Shown here one piece after another: positions 17,233-26,931 of a stretch of 64,000 nt of DNA (position 1 is the stretch's first letter; every line of letters begins with the position of its first letter). Location: assembly GCF_014696615.1 (NCBI RefSeq), contig NZ_JACJQJ010000031.1, forward strand, positions 22,139-86,138, in the 5' to 3' direction. The DNA is from Nostoc linckia FACHB-104. Lineage in GTDB: Bacteria > Cyanobacteriota > Cyanobacteriia > Cyanobacteriales > Nostocaceae. The notes beneath the pieces were generated by a model. The model was not told the origin of the DNA and ran no database searches. It saw only the letters and a program-made list of their open reading frames with translations. The translations under genes were made by a program, and so were the position numbers.

Positions 17233-19555
17233 AATTATAGTTAGTAATAATATCTTCGAGTTTTTCTAATTTATCTAATAAATACATGGAAGATTGATAA
17301 GATTCTGATATTAATTGATTTTGTTCTTCAGAAGTAGCTGAGGTGTTATCTGCAAGAGAGCGGAGAGAGCTACGAATCAGATTCAGCGAAGTCCGAAAAT
17401 CGTAAGACATCTGAATCAGGCTTGGTGGTTGAATAATTAGGCTGTTCGGATTTTGGTCAACAATTGGCAGTAAACTTTTATTTGTTTTCAAATTAACAAT
17501 ATCGTCAAAAATATCAATAATATTCAGAATTCTCCAGGCTGATTTGTATGTCTCTTCAATAATTTCGTGCCGTTCCTCGACATCATCTACCAGATCCTCA
17601 AGTAATAAGTTGAGAAACCCAATCATTGAGTTAAGTTGTGTCCGAATTTCGTGGGAAATGCGGACTAAGCTTGGATTATGTTGAGTAACAACCTCAGGAT
17701 AGGCAACCTGCGCTGAGTATTTACGCATTGCATTGAGGATTTTTAACCTTGGTGAGTTCTTATCAGGACGATCAGCAAATTGCATGGAGTAGAGGCGCGA
17801 GTAAAAACCACCTTTTTCTAACAATTCTTCATGGGTACCTGTTTCTACTACCTTTCCGTGATCTAAGACTGCTATTTGATCGGCTTTTTGGACTGTAGAA
17901 AGACGGTGAGCAATTACCAAAGTTGTGCGATCGCGGCTGAGATCATCTAGCGCACTTTGAACTAAGCGTTCAGAAACAGTATCTAAGGCACTGGTGGCTT
18001 CGTCGAGAATTAAAATTTCTGGATTTTGGACTAAGGCGCGAGCGATCGCTAATCTTTGCCTTTGTCCTCCAGATAACATGACACCGCGATCGCCAATTAA
18101 GGTATCAAATCCTTGAGGCAATTTAATAATAAACTCGTATGCGTTCGCTTGTTTGGCAGATGCGATAATTTCCTCTTCGCTAGCTTCTGGTCTGCCATAG
18201 GAAATGTTATTTCGTACTGAGTCATTAAACAGAAAGGTATCTTGGCTAACAATCCCCATCCGTTTTCTTAGGGATATAACATCAAATTCCCGCAAGTCTT
18301 TACCATCGATAGTAATGGAGCCAGCTACTGGGTCATAAAATCTGGGTAACAGGTCTGCTAAAGTTGATTTCCCTGCTCCAGAACCGCCTACTAATGCCAG
18401 AGTTTTACCACGGGGTAAATCTAATGTCACATCTTTAAGCACCAACTTTTCATGACCAGGGTAGTTAAAGGATAATGAATTAAAACTTACTCCCTTTTCT
18501 AATTTTGTATATGTCATCTGACCGTTGCCCATGAATGGCTTGTTAGTGAAGCTCAAAAATTCACTGACCATGTCTACACTGGTAGATGTGCTGGCAAAAC
18601 TACTGCGAATGGAATTGAGTTGCGAAATTAATGGCAGTACCCGCAATAAAACTAATAAATAGGTTAAAAGTACGGCAGAAAGAGATACTATCTGATCGGC
18701 AAAGAAAATTTTACTTAATAATACAATCAGCATTAAAGCTGTGACTCCCATAATCTCGCTCAGAGGCCCAATCGCTTCTGAGTTTACTTGAGATTGAAAA
18801 TCTGCTTTTTCGCGCGCTCGAATTAGCTTTTTAATATGTTGAAATTCTTTGGATTCATTGCCTGTTGACTTAACTAACCGAATTCCACTGAGGACTTCTA
18901 ATAGAGCAATTGAATATGCACTAGACATTTCGCTTAGCTGCTTGCCAAAGTTTCGAGAACGAGCAATGGCAGACTGATTAATTAAAGTGACTAACGACAG
19001 CAACAACGTAGAAATAATTGTCAATTGCCAAGATATTGACAACAATAAACCAATAAAAACAGTGATTGTAATTGCTAGAATAACTAATCTGATGGTAATT
19101 CCTAAAGTACTTGCTGCTCGTCCAATTTCTCCACCCAATTTATTAATTAAGTCGCCAACTTTTGTCTTAGAAAAATAATCTATATCAACGTCTAGTAATA
19201 ATTTTAATCCAGCTTCTCGCATATCTGATGTCAGCATTCTGCTTAAAGAACTAGATGCTAAACTGCTGCTATAATTTGCTAAGTTTTTTAAAAAAATTGT
19301 AAAGATAATTGCTCCAGCCATCACCCCAATGCGGTAATCTTCTGGAACTTGATCAAAAGGAGACATAATAGCTGTTAAAAGTTGTGGGGCATTGGTTAAA
19401 TCTACTTCTTGCCCGACAATTCTTAAAATTACTGGCACAATTAAAGTTGTACTTATACCATTAAATAATGCTCCGGAAAAGCCTAGAATTATTGTCAAAA
19501 TAATCAAACCAGGATAAGGCTTGGCAAATCTGAGTAGCAATTTTTTGGTAGACAT
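17225..19555 (-). CDS. MsbA/HlyB-like ABC exporter with C-terminal histidine-kinase DHp-like modules
   Basis: A 776-aa half-transporter. Residues 15-330 form the six-helix exporter domain. The ATPase (about 345-585) shows Walker A GGSGAGKST (near 389), signature MLSGGQRQR, Walker B ILILDEATSALD and switch IAHRLST. The roughly 180 residues beyond are unusual: VRISHEIRTQLNSMIGFLN with His635 reads like a HisKA dimerisation H-box, and a second copy MSYDFRTSLNLIRSSLRSL has Tyr718 where His would be. No kinase ATPase domain follows. Placed among glycosyltransferases, it probably flips a lipid-linked glycan. The role of the tail is unknown. Confidence 0.88.
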   Translation of the reverse strand: MSTKKLLLRFAKPYPGLIILTIILGFSGALFNGISTTLIVPVILRIVGQEVDLTNAPQLLTAIMSPFDQVPEDYRIGVMAGAIIFTIFLKNLANYSSSLASSSLSRMLTSDMREAGLKLLLDVDIDYFSKTKVGDLINKLGGEIGRAASTLGITIRLVILAITITVFIGLLLSISWQLTIISTLLLSLVTLINQSAIARSRNFGKQLSEMSSAYSIALLEVLSGIRLVKSTGNESKEFQHIKKLIRAREKADFQSQVNSEAIGPLSEIMGVTALMLIVLLSKIFFADQIVSLSAVLLTYLLVLLRVLPLISQLNSIRSSFASTSTSVDMVSEFLSFTNKPFMGNGQMTYTKLEKGVSFNSLSFNYPGHEKLVLKDVTLDLPRGKTLALVGGSGAGKSTLADLLPRFYDPVAGSITIDGKDLREFDVISLRKRMGIVSQDTFLFNDSVRNNISYGRPEASEEEIIASAKQANAYEFIIKLPQGFDTLIGDRGVMLSGGQRQRLAIARALVQNPEILILDEATSALDTVSERLVQSALDDLSRDRTTLVIAHRLSTVQKADQIAVLDHGKVVETGTHEELLEKGGFYSRLYSMQFADRPDKNSPRLKILNAMRKYSAQVAYPEVVTQHNPSLVRISHEIRTQLNSMIGFLNLLLEDLVDDVEERHEIIEETYKSAWRILNIIDIFDDIVNLKTNKSLLPIVDQNPNSLIIQPPSLIQMSYDFRTSLNLIRSSLRSLADNTSATSEEQNQLISESYQSSMYLLDKLEKLEDIITNYNYE

Positions 19556-19724
19556 CAGTTCTGCGTATCATAATTTATTTATTATTAACACGAATATTAC
19601 CGATGTCACTACATTGGCTCATCTTCACATTTATCATCAATTTAATCAGGGAAAATACGTATTTTTTTTAATAGAAAATTTTTCAAACCATTGCAGCCTA
19701 TTTAAAATTTATTTATAAAATTAT

Positions 19725-20888
19725 TCAAATCCGAAAAATTACTGATTTTAACTGAAAAGCCATAGCTTCTACACTATATTTTTCGACACATCGCTCCCGT
19801 GACTTGCTACCTCTTGCATTTGCTAACTCTAAATCACCAAATATTAATTTAATTTGTGCTGTAATTTGCTCAGGACTAGCAGCTTCAACTAAATAACCAG
19901 TTTCACCTAAAATTTCGGGAATATCGCCAACTCGCGTTGATAATACAGGTTTAGCCATTGACATTCCATCTGTAAGTTTCAAAGGAAATTGCGCGCGAGT
20001 TTCAAGTGTATCTCTTTGGGGAACAACAATCATGTGAGCGGCCGCCACTACATCAGGCATTATCTCAGCGGGATAATTGGGCAATTTAATAATCCAATGT
20101 CCCCACTTTTGTTGAAGTTGCCTATCGTAATCATCATAAGGACTACCACCAACAATTACTAACCTAAAGTCAGGCTGATTAATTTGATCTAATGCTATGA
20201 GAACATCTTCTAAGCCTTTATAAGGTCGAGGAGCACCGGGAAACATTAAAATTTTATATGCAGATAAACCATAGCGAATTCTGCTGCTTTCTGGATCATA
20301 TTTAGCCGGATTGAATAAAGATGTATCTTTGCCATTGGGAATTAAGGTACCGCCAAAACGCTGCTGGAGAAATTTAGTATGTACAGTCACAGCATCGGCA
20401 TAATTTCTTAAATTCTCCATCCATTTTACATATAATGGATGATTAGGATTTTTCAGTGCCCCATCTGGCTTGAATAAGTCCCTAGCTAACTGTTTAAATG
20501 TGGGTTGATATCGCCATTCATCACCACCATGCCAACTGAGTTCCCAGTCATCTATATCTAAGATTATTGGTTTTTTGCTAGATATTCTTTTTAATAAAGC
20601 TACTCCAAAGCTTGCTAATTTTGGCTTAATAGCATAAACGACATCTCCTTTAATTTTGGGAATAATTTTGCGAATCTCTTGAGCAAAGCCCGGGAAATTA
20701 GTACCAGGTAAATGGTAGACTTTAAATTCTGCTGGTAAATCGCTATATAATTTATTACCAAATAAAAAACCAATAATTTCTACATCAATCTCTAAAGTTT
20801 TTATAGCTTTACCTAACAAGTAGGCACGCATAATAGCAGCGCTTGATAAATCAGGGACTATTATTGATATTAGGGAAATGTTTTTCAC
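19725..20888 (-). CDS. Glycosyltransferase family 4 (GT-B)
   Basis: A 387-aa GT-B enzyme: KILMFPGAPRPYKGLEDVLI (about 206-225) opens the donor domain, and RAQFPLKLTDGMSMAKPVLS with TRVGDIPEILGETGYLVEAA form the typical GT4 donor-binding and C-terminal segments. It lies 18 bases after the GT8-like gene and 169 bases before the ABC exporter gene, all on the minus strand. The 19556-19724 gap is AT-rich and could hold a second promoter, but none is convincing. Confidence 0.87.
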   Translation of the reverse strand: MKNISLISIIVPDLSSAAIMRAYLLGKAIKTLEIDVEIIGFLFGNKLYSDLPAEFKVYHLPGTNFPGFAQEIRKIIPKIKGDVVYAIKPKLASFGVALLKRISSKKPIILDIDDWELSWHGGDEWRYQPTFKQLARDLFKPDGALKNPNHPLYVKWMENLRNYADAVTVHTKFLQQRFGGTLIPNGKDTSLFNPAKYDPESSRIRYGLSAYKILMFPGAPRPYKGLEDVLIALDQINQPDFRLVIVGGSPYDDYDRQLQQKWGHWIIKLPNYPAEIMPDVVAAAHMIVVPQRDTLETRAQFPLKLTDGMSMAKPVLSTRVGDIPEILGETGYLVEAASPEQITAQIKLIFGDLELANARGSKSRERCVEKYSVEAMAFQLKSVIFRI

Positions 20889-20906
20889 TTGATTTATTAA
20901 TTAAAA

Positions 20907-21746
20907 TTATTTAGTACGCCAAGGGTTAGTAATTTGATTTGGCAGAAATAGTGGTGCTAATTTATCAAATATTCTCGTGTAAACAGAGCGAGTAACATCT
21001 TTAGCATATTGAGGTCGATAAGGGTAAGTACAGTGCAGCACTTTGATACCCTCATGAATGTTATACGCTTCCTTCCATTTGCTGAGGTAATTATAGGTAG
21101 GAGGTAAGACTTTTATCTTTGGTTTAACGGTTGCGATCGCAGATGCAAAAGCACCTTGGTCTTTTAATAGCAATTTATCTTGATTATTCTTGATAATTTC
21201 AAAATAACGCTGGAATTCATCAAAGAATTTGGCAGTTATTTCTGTTTTACGAAAAGCAATAAAGCCACCATTGTATTGAATACTATCTTCCTGCAGAGGT
21301 AAACCTACCGCTTGTAAAGTTGGTAAAACATCTGCTAATATATCTTGCTGTTTACCTCTTAATAGATTTGTGGCTTTAATAATACTTGGCTGTACATCCT
21401 CAGTTAATAATAAATCTTCTGTTTCTAAAGCTTCAAATACATCATTAATTGGTGATAGTAAGCAAATATCTGAATCTAAGTAGATGGTTTTTTGAAATTC
21501 CGAAGTTGCATACAAAGCTAGTTTTGCTTCTCGTGATGCTAAAACAGTATTTTCATTTGCAGGCGCAGGTTTTAAAATGACATTTTTGAATGCTTTTAGG
21601 AAAGGATAGAAGATTGGCGGAACGCGGTCGATTAAAATAATGATTGGCTCTTGATGAAATTTTCTGACAGATGCCAAAAAATGAATGCAGTCTTGAAAAG
21701 AATACATTCCTGTCAAAATAGTAATAAATCCTTGTCCGGAGTTCAT
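20907..21746 (-). CDS. GT8-like glycosyltransferase
   Basis: A 279-aa protein with a GT-A fold pattern: N-terminal GFITILTGMYSFQDCIHFLA, metal-binding DxD in KTIYLDSDICLL (about 86-97), IQYNGGFIAFRKTE in the middle and LHCTYPYRPQYAKD near the end. First gene of the minus-strand glycan operon; ATG 21746 is the first start, no strong SD. It is more distant from the three-gene paralogue group at the other end of the operon. The substrate is not deducible. Confidence 0.8.
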   Translation of the reverse strand: MNSGQGFITILTGMYSFQDCIHFLASVRKFHQEPIIILIDRVPPIFYPFLKAFKNVILKPAPANENTVLASREAKLALYATSEFQKTIYLDSDICLLSPINDVFEALETEDLLLTEDVQPSIIKATNLLRGKQQDILADVLPTLQAVGLPLQEDSIQYNGGFIAFRKTEITAKFFDEFQRYFEIIKNNQDKLLLKDQGAFASAIATVKPKIKVLPPTYNYLSKWKEAYNIHEGIKVLHCTYPYRPQYAKDVTRSVYTRIFDKLAPLFLPNQITNPWRTK

Positions 21747-21874
21747 AATTTTTATAATATTTTATTATTCAATAGCGAATGCTTGCTGCCTAGACAACAA
21801 GCATTAGCTAAATATTAAACATTATTGTTTAATATCATTACTTGCATAGAAAATAATTAATTTCCTATAGTTAA

Positions 21875-22102
21875 TTACCAGTCCAATAATTTCAGTTGTC
21901 CTGTTTGGATATGATCAAACACACGATTAATTAGGCGGCGTTCTCCCTCAGTAATATCACCATTAGCTAAAATAGTGGATGTAAGTAAATTATGGTCTTG
22001 ACGGCTCATTGTGCCTGATGAAATAATTTTATCGACAATTTGCTTCACAGCAATTTCCGCTGGGCTACTGATGCTTGGATAAAGCAAGGCTGGGGAATTC
22101 AT
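21875..22102 (-). CDS. Small conserved cyanobacterial protein, unknown function
   Basis: A 75-aa protein; SD GGAG four bases before ATG 22102 favours this start over an upstream TTG. The sequence SGTMSRQDHNLLTSTILAN, then GDITEGERRLINRVFDHI, ends in QTGQLKLLDW. Small cyanobacterial proteins of this helical layout (two D/E-R-x-L helices and a C-terminal G-x-L-x-hydrophobic tail) are common in Nostocales, but I know no assigned function. It lies 128 bases upstream of the glycan operon on the same strand and could be its first gene. Confidence 0.65.
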   Translation of the reverse strand: MNSPALLYPSISSPAEIAVKQIVDKIISSGTMSRQDHNLLTSTILANGDITEGERRLINRVFDHIQTGQLKLLDW

Positions 22103-22646
22103 AAATCTCCTATAGATGCAATGCAATTGAGCATGACAATATTTGCTAGACCTTCTTAGAAAAAAAGGTTTGCAGGAAAATTTATAAAATATTAAATTTT
22201 CGTGAATAAAACAAATATTGTTGATGCCTGATGACCAAAATTCTTATTGTCCTGATGACAAAAAAGAACAACATTAATCTAGCGTCGCATTTATGCTTCT
22301 TTCCAGAGAAATTTTACTGATTAATCTTATGGCTTAATAATTATTGTCATATGTATCACCGAGAAAATACGGTTGTTTATTCTGAAGGTTCATAATTTTT
22401 CCCGCTACAATGAACAAAATATAAATAATTCGTATAGCTAGTACCGCTACCTTGGAAGTCAAAAGGAGCCAGTGCGTTCGGTCGCGAGACTTGTACCGCT
22501 AACGCGGAACCCGCAGGGTAGCAACTGGCGTTCAAAAGTCAAAAGGTTCATACACCGAGGCGTTTGACTGTTTAAAAGGGGAGCTTTATTTACGCTGCGC
22601 TGTAGTACAAATAGCTTTGATATTCTGCTCTGAGGAAATTGAGTTT
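22103..22646. other. Gene-free stretch, 544 bases, with dispersed repeat
   Basis: An AT-rich first part (to about 22430), likely holding the promoters of the small minus-strand gene, then a GC-richer repetitive block (22455-22560, listed separately), then the leader of gloB. No RNA gene recognised. Confidence 0.55.
22455..22560. repeat. Dispersed Nostocales-type palindromic repeat
   Basis: Contains GGAGCCAGTGCGTTCGG, CGCTAACGCGGAACCCGCAG and GCAACTGGCGTTC. Parts reappear in inverted or rearranged form at 39979-40110 (AACGCACTGGCTC, CGCCAGTT). The composition is clearly unlike the AT-rich flanks. Non-coding. Confidence 0.65.
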
Positions 22647-23420
22647 ATGCAGGTCATTCGTCTGGAAGCACTCTCGGATAACTATATATTCTTGCTGTAC
22701 GATCGCACCCAAAATATCGCCGCTGCTGTCGATCCCGCAGAGGCTGAACCAGTATTCAGGAAACTGACAGAACTTAACGCTAAGTTAGTAGCGATTTTTA
22801 ACACCCACCATCATCACGATCATGTGGGTGGTAATCAGCAGCTAATACAAAAATTTCCTGAAGCGGTAGTCTATGCTGGAATTGAGGATCGAGGAAGAAT
22901 CCCAGGACAAACAGTGTTTCTCGAAGATGGCGATCATGTACAGTTTGGCGATCGCGTGGCTGAAGTCATCTTCGTTCCCGGACATACCCGCGCGCACATT
23001 GCTTACTATTTTCCCCCAGAAGTAGCCACGGAAGCAGGGGACTTATTCTGTGGGGATACTCTATTTGCAGGGGGTTGTGGTCGTATATTTGAAGGGACAC
23101 CTGCACAAATGGTGAACTCGTTAAATAAACTTCGCTCTCTACCTGATAATACACAGGTCTGGTGCGCCCATGAATATACATTAAAAAATTTACAATTTGC
23201 CCTGACTGTTGATGGTGAAAACGCTGACTTACAAAAACGCTTTGATGAAGTCAAGGCTTACCGTAATCAGGGAAAAGCTACCATTCCTTCAACAATAGGG
23301 GTTGAGAAACGTACCAATCCTTTTTTACGCTGGGAGCAACCAACACTACAATCAGCGGCTAAGAGTAACGATCCGGTACAGACTTTTGCACGCATCAGGG
23401 GAATGAAAGATAGATTTTAG
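22647..23420 (+). CDS. gloB: Hydroxyacylglutathione hydrolase (glyoxalase II)
   Basis: Family role: hydrolyses S-lactoylglutathione to lactate and glutathione, completing methylglyoxal detoxification. Seen (257 aa): the binuclear metal motif [10 protein letters not shown] (about 53-62), further ligands in [10 protein letters not shown] and [14 protein letters not shown], and the C-terminal substrate-binding [12 protein letters not shown] 22647 gives [19 protein letters not shown], the standard N-terminus, with GAGGAA 11 bases upstream; an upstream TTG at 22617 is less likely. Cytoplasmic. Followed 36 bases later by a DUF2817 gene. Confidence 0.95.
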   Translation: MQVIRLEALSDNYIFLLYDRTQNIAAAVDPAEAEPVFRKLTELNAKLVAIFNTHHHHDHVGGNQQLIQKFPEAVVYAGIEDRGRIPGQTVFLEDGDHVQFGDRVAEVIFVPGHTRAHIAYYFPPEVATEAGDLFCGDTLFAGGCGRIFEGTPAQMVNSLNKLRSLPDNTQVWCAHEYTLKNLQFALTVDGENADLQKRFDEVKAYRNQGKATIPSTIGVEKRTNPFLRWEQPTLQSAAKSNDPVQTFARIRGMKDRF

Positions 23421-23456
23421 GTATTTGGGGTTTGGGGTTTGGTTTTTGGTGTTTGT

Positions 23457-24536
23457 ATGTCTGATGATGCTGGTTTTTGTCCTAATTACAACGCAGCGCG
23501 GAAGCGGTTTCGGGATGCGGCGTTGGCTTTGGGATGTAACTTAGAAGCATATTCCATAGAGCAAACTGGGCCAAATGGGGAAGACTTGACTATTGACGTG
23601 GCTTTTTTAGGAAACCCCAATTCTCAAAAGATTGTAGTTGTCTCCAGCGGATTGCATGGTGTGGAAGGATTTTTTGGTTCTGCTGTGCAATGTACTTTGC
23701 TAGAGAAGCTTCTTTTAAGTTGGAATCAAAGCCAAGGGATTGCTTTATTACTTTTACACGCCTTGAATCCTTACGGCTTTGCTTGGCGCAGAAGGTGGAA
23801 TGAGGAAAATATCGACCTCAACCGTAATTTTCTGCTACCTGGCGAAGCTTACAGCGGGAGTCCAGCAAAGTATGGGGAGTTAAATGCTTTTTTCAACCCC
23901 GCTTCACCACCATCTCAAATTGAGCCATTTCTGTTAAAAGCGATCGCGATTATTCTTCGCTATGGCATCAATTCTTTAACCAGCACGCTACCAGTAGGGC
24001 AATATGATTTTCCCCAAGGGTTATTTTTTGGCGGACATCAACCCTCAAAGACTTACCAGATTCTTGATACCCATTTTTCCAGGTGGGTGGGGAATGCCAC
24101 AGATGTAGTACATCTTGATTTACATACAGGGTTAGGTAAAAAGGCAACCTATAAACTTTTTATTGATTATCCGCCGGAGTCTGAGTCTACCCAATGGCTA
24201 ATTGCGAAGTTTGGCGCGAATTATGTGGAACCTTATCTAGCCAGAAAAGTTGCTTACAAGTTTCGTGGAGGATTGGGAAATTGGTGTCAGGCAAAAGTTC
24301 CCCAATGTAATTACAGGTATCTTACCGCAGAATTTGGTACTTATTCAGTCATTCAAGTAGTGGAGGCATTACGAGCAGAAAACCGCGCTCATTTCTTTTC
24401 GCCAGCAAATCACCCATCTAAAGGATGGACAAGCCAGCGCTTAATGGAAGTTTTTGTGCCTGCGGATCGGGGTTGGCGGAATGCGGTAGTCTCTCAAGGA
24501 CTGGATTTGGTAGATCGCGCGATCGCAGCACTATAA
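23457..24536 (+). CDS. DUF2817 protein, M14-like zinc carboxypeptidase fold
   Basis: A 359-aa protein. Residues VVVSSGLHGVEGFFGSAVQ place a zinc-ligand His and Glu as in M14 peptidases; ENIDLNRNFLLPG and VVHLDLHTGLGKKA give the substrate-binding Arg and further His, and LTAEFGTYS gives the C-terminal Glu. No signal peptide, so the predicted site is the cytoplasm. The real substrate is unknown. ATG 23457 is chosen; a GTG-type start at 23439 would begin within T/G-rich repeats after gloB. Probably follows gloB on one transcript. Confidence 0.85.
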   Translation: MSDDAGFCPNYNAARKRFRDAALALGCNLEAYSIEQTGPNGEDLTIDVAFLGNPNSQKIVVVSSGLHGVEGFFGSAVQCTLLEKLLLSWNQSQGIALLLLHALNPYGFAWRRRWNEENIDLNRNFLLPGEAYSGSPAKYGELNAFFNPASPPSQIEPFLLKAIAIILRYGINSLTSTLPVGQYDFPQGLFFGGHQPSKTYQILDTHFSRWVGNATDVVHLDLHTGLGKKATYKLFIDYPPESESTQWLIAKFGANYVEPYLARKVAYKFRGGLGNWCQAKVPQCNYRYLTAEFGTYSVIQVVEALRAENRAHFFSPANHPSKGWTSQRLMEVFVPADRGWRNAVVSQGLDLVDRAIAAL

Positions 24537-24744
24537 GGAATACAATAGACTTCTTGCAGAAGTTGGGAAAAGGGTCAGGGAAAAGGGAGAAAGGTTTTGT
24601 CTTTTTCCCTTCCCCTTTAACCTTTCCCCTTTTTCCACCTCTTGCAAAAGTGCTTTGTGCAAGAGGTCTAATTTTTTTGCACCCTAATAGTTGCGATCGC
24701 CCCCTGCGATTCGCTAGGATCTGTAAGCTTTAGGGTATTGACCA

Positions 24745-24786
24745 AGCCGCTTGGGATACAGCTACACATCTGTGAGCTATCCGGCT
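24745..24786 (+). promoter_or_regulatory. Possible structured 5' leader of rplI
   Basis: Nested complementary segments: AGCC (24745-24748)/GGCT (24783-24786), GGAT (24754-24757)/ATCC (24779-24782) and AGCT (24760-24763)/AGCT (24775-24778) enclose a loop ACACATCTGTG. An alternative pairing CTTGGG (24750-24755)/CCCAAG (24791-24796) is mutually exclusive with part of it. It ends about 40 bases before the rplI start. A possible autoregulatory leader; not matched to a known riboswitch. Confidence 0.4.
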
Positions 24787-24827
24787 GCAACCCAAGTTAA
24801 TGAGATTCTACAGGAAAACGAAAAACA

Positions 24828-25286
24828 ATGGCGAAACGCGTACAGTTAGTTTTAACTCAAGATGTGAGTAAGCTAGGAAAATTAGGCGATTTAGTAGATG
24901 TAGCTCCTGGCTATGCTCGTAATTATCTAATTCCTCAAAAATTGGCAACTCATGCTACTCCTGGTATTCTCAAGCAAGTAGAACGCCGTCGTGAACAAGA
25001 ACGTCAACGCCAATTAGAGCTTAGACAACAAGCTTTAGAACAACAAGCAGCTTTAGAAAAAATTAGCAGCTTGAAGATTGCCAAGCAGGTTGGTGAAAAC
25101 GAAGCTATTTTCGGTACTGTTACCGCTCAAGACGTTGCAGATGCAATTCAAGCAGCTACCAATCAAGAAATTGATCGTCGCGGTATTACCCTCCCCGATA
25201 TTAACCACCTGGGCACATACAAAGCTGAAATTAAGCTACATTCAGAAGTAACCGCACAAGTCAACATTGAAGTTGTTGCTAGCTAA
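24828..25286 (+). CDS. rplI: 50S ribosomal protein L9
   Basis: A 152-aa protein with the L9 N-terminal domain [20 protein letters not shown], then [18 protein letters not shown], a long connecting helix (about 45-80, rich in E/R/Q) and a C-terminal domain containing [15 protein letters not shown]9 binds 23S rRNA domain V near the base of the L1 stalk and supports reading-frame fidelity. ATG 24828, no SD beyond AGGAAAACG. It lies 289 bases upstream of dnaB, a classic rplI-dnaB neighbourhood in bacteria. Confidence 0.97.
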   Translation: MAKRVQLVLTQDVSKLGKLGDLVDVAPGYARNYLIPQKLATHATPGILKQVERRREQERQRQLELRQQALEQQAALEKISSLKIAKQVGENEAIFGTVTAQDVADAIQAATNQEIDRRGITLPDINHLGTYKAEIKLHSEVTAQVNIEVVAS

Positions 25287-25299
25287 CTGAATTAATTAC

Positions 25300-25326
25300 T
25301 AATTCGTAATTCGTAATTCGTAATTT
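25300..25326. repeat. 7-base tandem repeat (TAATTCG)n
   Basis: Three perfect TAATTCG units and a partial one, 13 bases after the rplI stop. The same unit follows argJ (34230-34256) and, inverted, ends the MASE1 kinase gene (45778-45798). STRR-type element. Confidence 0.85.
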
Positions 25327-25575
25327 GTGAGGCATTACAGTCTTGGGGTCTCCCCAAGTTAAGTAACTGCCGAATCCGAAGGGTAATTCGTAATTTATTT
25401 AGGATGCAGAATAAGTTGATTTGTTGAGGTAACAAGACAAATATTTTTGCTGATTTCTAGTTACTAAATTTATCTACGAACTAATTAGAAATTACGAATT
25501 CACAATTACGAATTATTGGCAATTTTTCATCATCAAGGTAACAAAGCAATCTGGCTCGCCAGTTGAACGTCGCTT

Positions 25576-26931
25576 ATGGCTGAAGAACTAAGTTTTCAAG
25601 GCAATGGTAGCGATCGCCTTCCACCCCAAAATATTGAGGCAGAAGAAGCGATTTTGGGGGGGATTTTGCTAGATCCAGAAGCGATTGGAAGAGTCAGCGA
25701 TCGCTTAGTTGCCGAAGCTTTTTACATTAGCGCCCATAAAGATATTTACCAAGCAGCATTGCGACTGCACGCACAGGGTAAACCTACAGACTTGCTGGCG
25801 GTGACAAGTTGGCTAGCGGATCACGATTTGCTGAATCGCATTGGCGGGAGAAATAAATTAGCCACCCTTGTAGACCGCACAGTGTCAGCCGTCAATATTG
25901 ACGCTTTAGCAAGCTTAGTCATGGATAAATACCAGCGGCGACAGTTAATTAAAGCTGGTAATGAAATTGTCCATCTTGGTTATGAAACTGAGAAAGAATT
26001 ACCAATTGTTTTAGATCAAGCAGAACAAAAAGTATTTGGTATCACTCAAGAACGTGCCCAATCAGGACTAGTTCATATTTCAGATACATTAATTAGTAAT
26101 TTTCAGGATATTGAAGAGCGAAATCAAGGCATTGCCTTACCTGGAATTACTTGTAGTTTTTACGATTTAGATGCTCTTACTAGTGGCTTTCAGCGTTCTG
26201 ATTTGATTATTGTGGCTGCAAGGCCTGCAATGGGAAAAACAGCATTTTGCCTGAACCTTGCTTATAATATTGCTGCTTCTCATAGAATGCCAGTCGCTGT
26301 TTTCAGTTTAGAAATGTCTAAAGAACAACTTGTACAGCGTCTCTTAGCTAGTGAAGCGGGAATTGAAAGTGGTTATTTAAGAAGTGGTAGGCTTAGTCAA
26401 GCACAATGGGAACCTTTAAGCCGCGCTATTGGTATGCTTTCAGAGATGCCAATTTTTATTGATGATACGCCAAATTTGACAGTAACCCAAATGCGGAGTC
26501 AGGCGCGACGATTGCAAGCAGAACAAGGCATGGAATTGGGTTTAATTGTAATAGATTACTTGCAATTAATGGAAGGAGCAGGTGATAATCGTGTACAAGA
26601 ATTATCTAAAATTACGCGTTCTTTAAAAGGTTTAGCGCGGGAATTATCGGTTCCAGTTATTGCTTTATCTCAGCTAAGTCGAGGGGTAGAAGCACGTACT
26701 AATAAGCGCCCAATGTTGTCAGATTTAAGAGAATCCGGGTCGATTGAACAGGATGCGGATTTAGTAATCATGTTATATAGAGACGATTACTACAATAATG
26801 ATAGTCCCGATCGCGGTATTGCAGAAGTGATAGTAGCTAAACACCGCAACGGCCCAACTGGTACAGTTAAACTTTTATTCGATCCACAGTTTACAAAGTT
26901 TAAAAACCTAGCAAGACCTAATAATTATTAA
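25576..26931 (+). CDS. dnaB: Replicative DNA helicase DnaB
   Basis: A 451-aa hexameric 5'-3' helicase of the replication fork. The N-terminal domain starts NIEAEEAILGGILLDPEAIG. The RecA-like domain shows Walker A AARPAMGKTAF (about 215-225), the H1a/H2 stretch VFSLEMSKEQLVQRLLASE, Walker B LIVIDYLQLM and H4 SDLRESGSIEQDADLVIML. There is no intein, unlike many cyanobacterial dnaB genes. ATG 25576. Confidence 0.97.
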   Translation: MAEELSFQGNGSDRLPPQNIEAEEAILGGILLDPEAIGRVSDRLVAEAFYISAHKDIYQAALRLHAQGKPTDLLAVTSWLADHDLLNRIGGRNKLATLVDRTVSAVNIDALASLVMDKYQRRQLIKAGNEIVHLGYETEKELPIVLDQAEQKVFGITQERAQSGLVHISDTLISNFQDIEERNQGIALPGITCSFYDLDALTSGFQRSDLIIVAARPAMGKTAFCLNLAYNIAASHRMPVAVFSLEMSKEQLVQRLLASEAGIESGYLRSGRLSQAQWEPLSRAIGMLSEMPIFIDDTPNLTVTQMRSQARRLQAEQGMELGLIVIDYLQLMEGAGDNRVQELSKITRSLKGLARELSVPVIALSQLSRGVEARTNKRPMLSDLRESGSIEQDADLVIMLYRDDYYNNDSPDRGIAEVIVAKHRNGPTGTVKLLFDPQFTKFKNLARPNNY

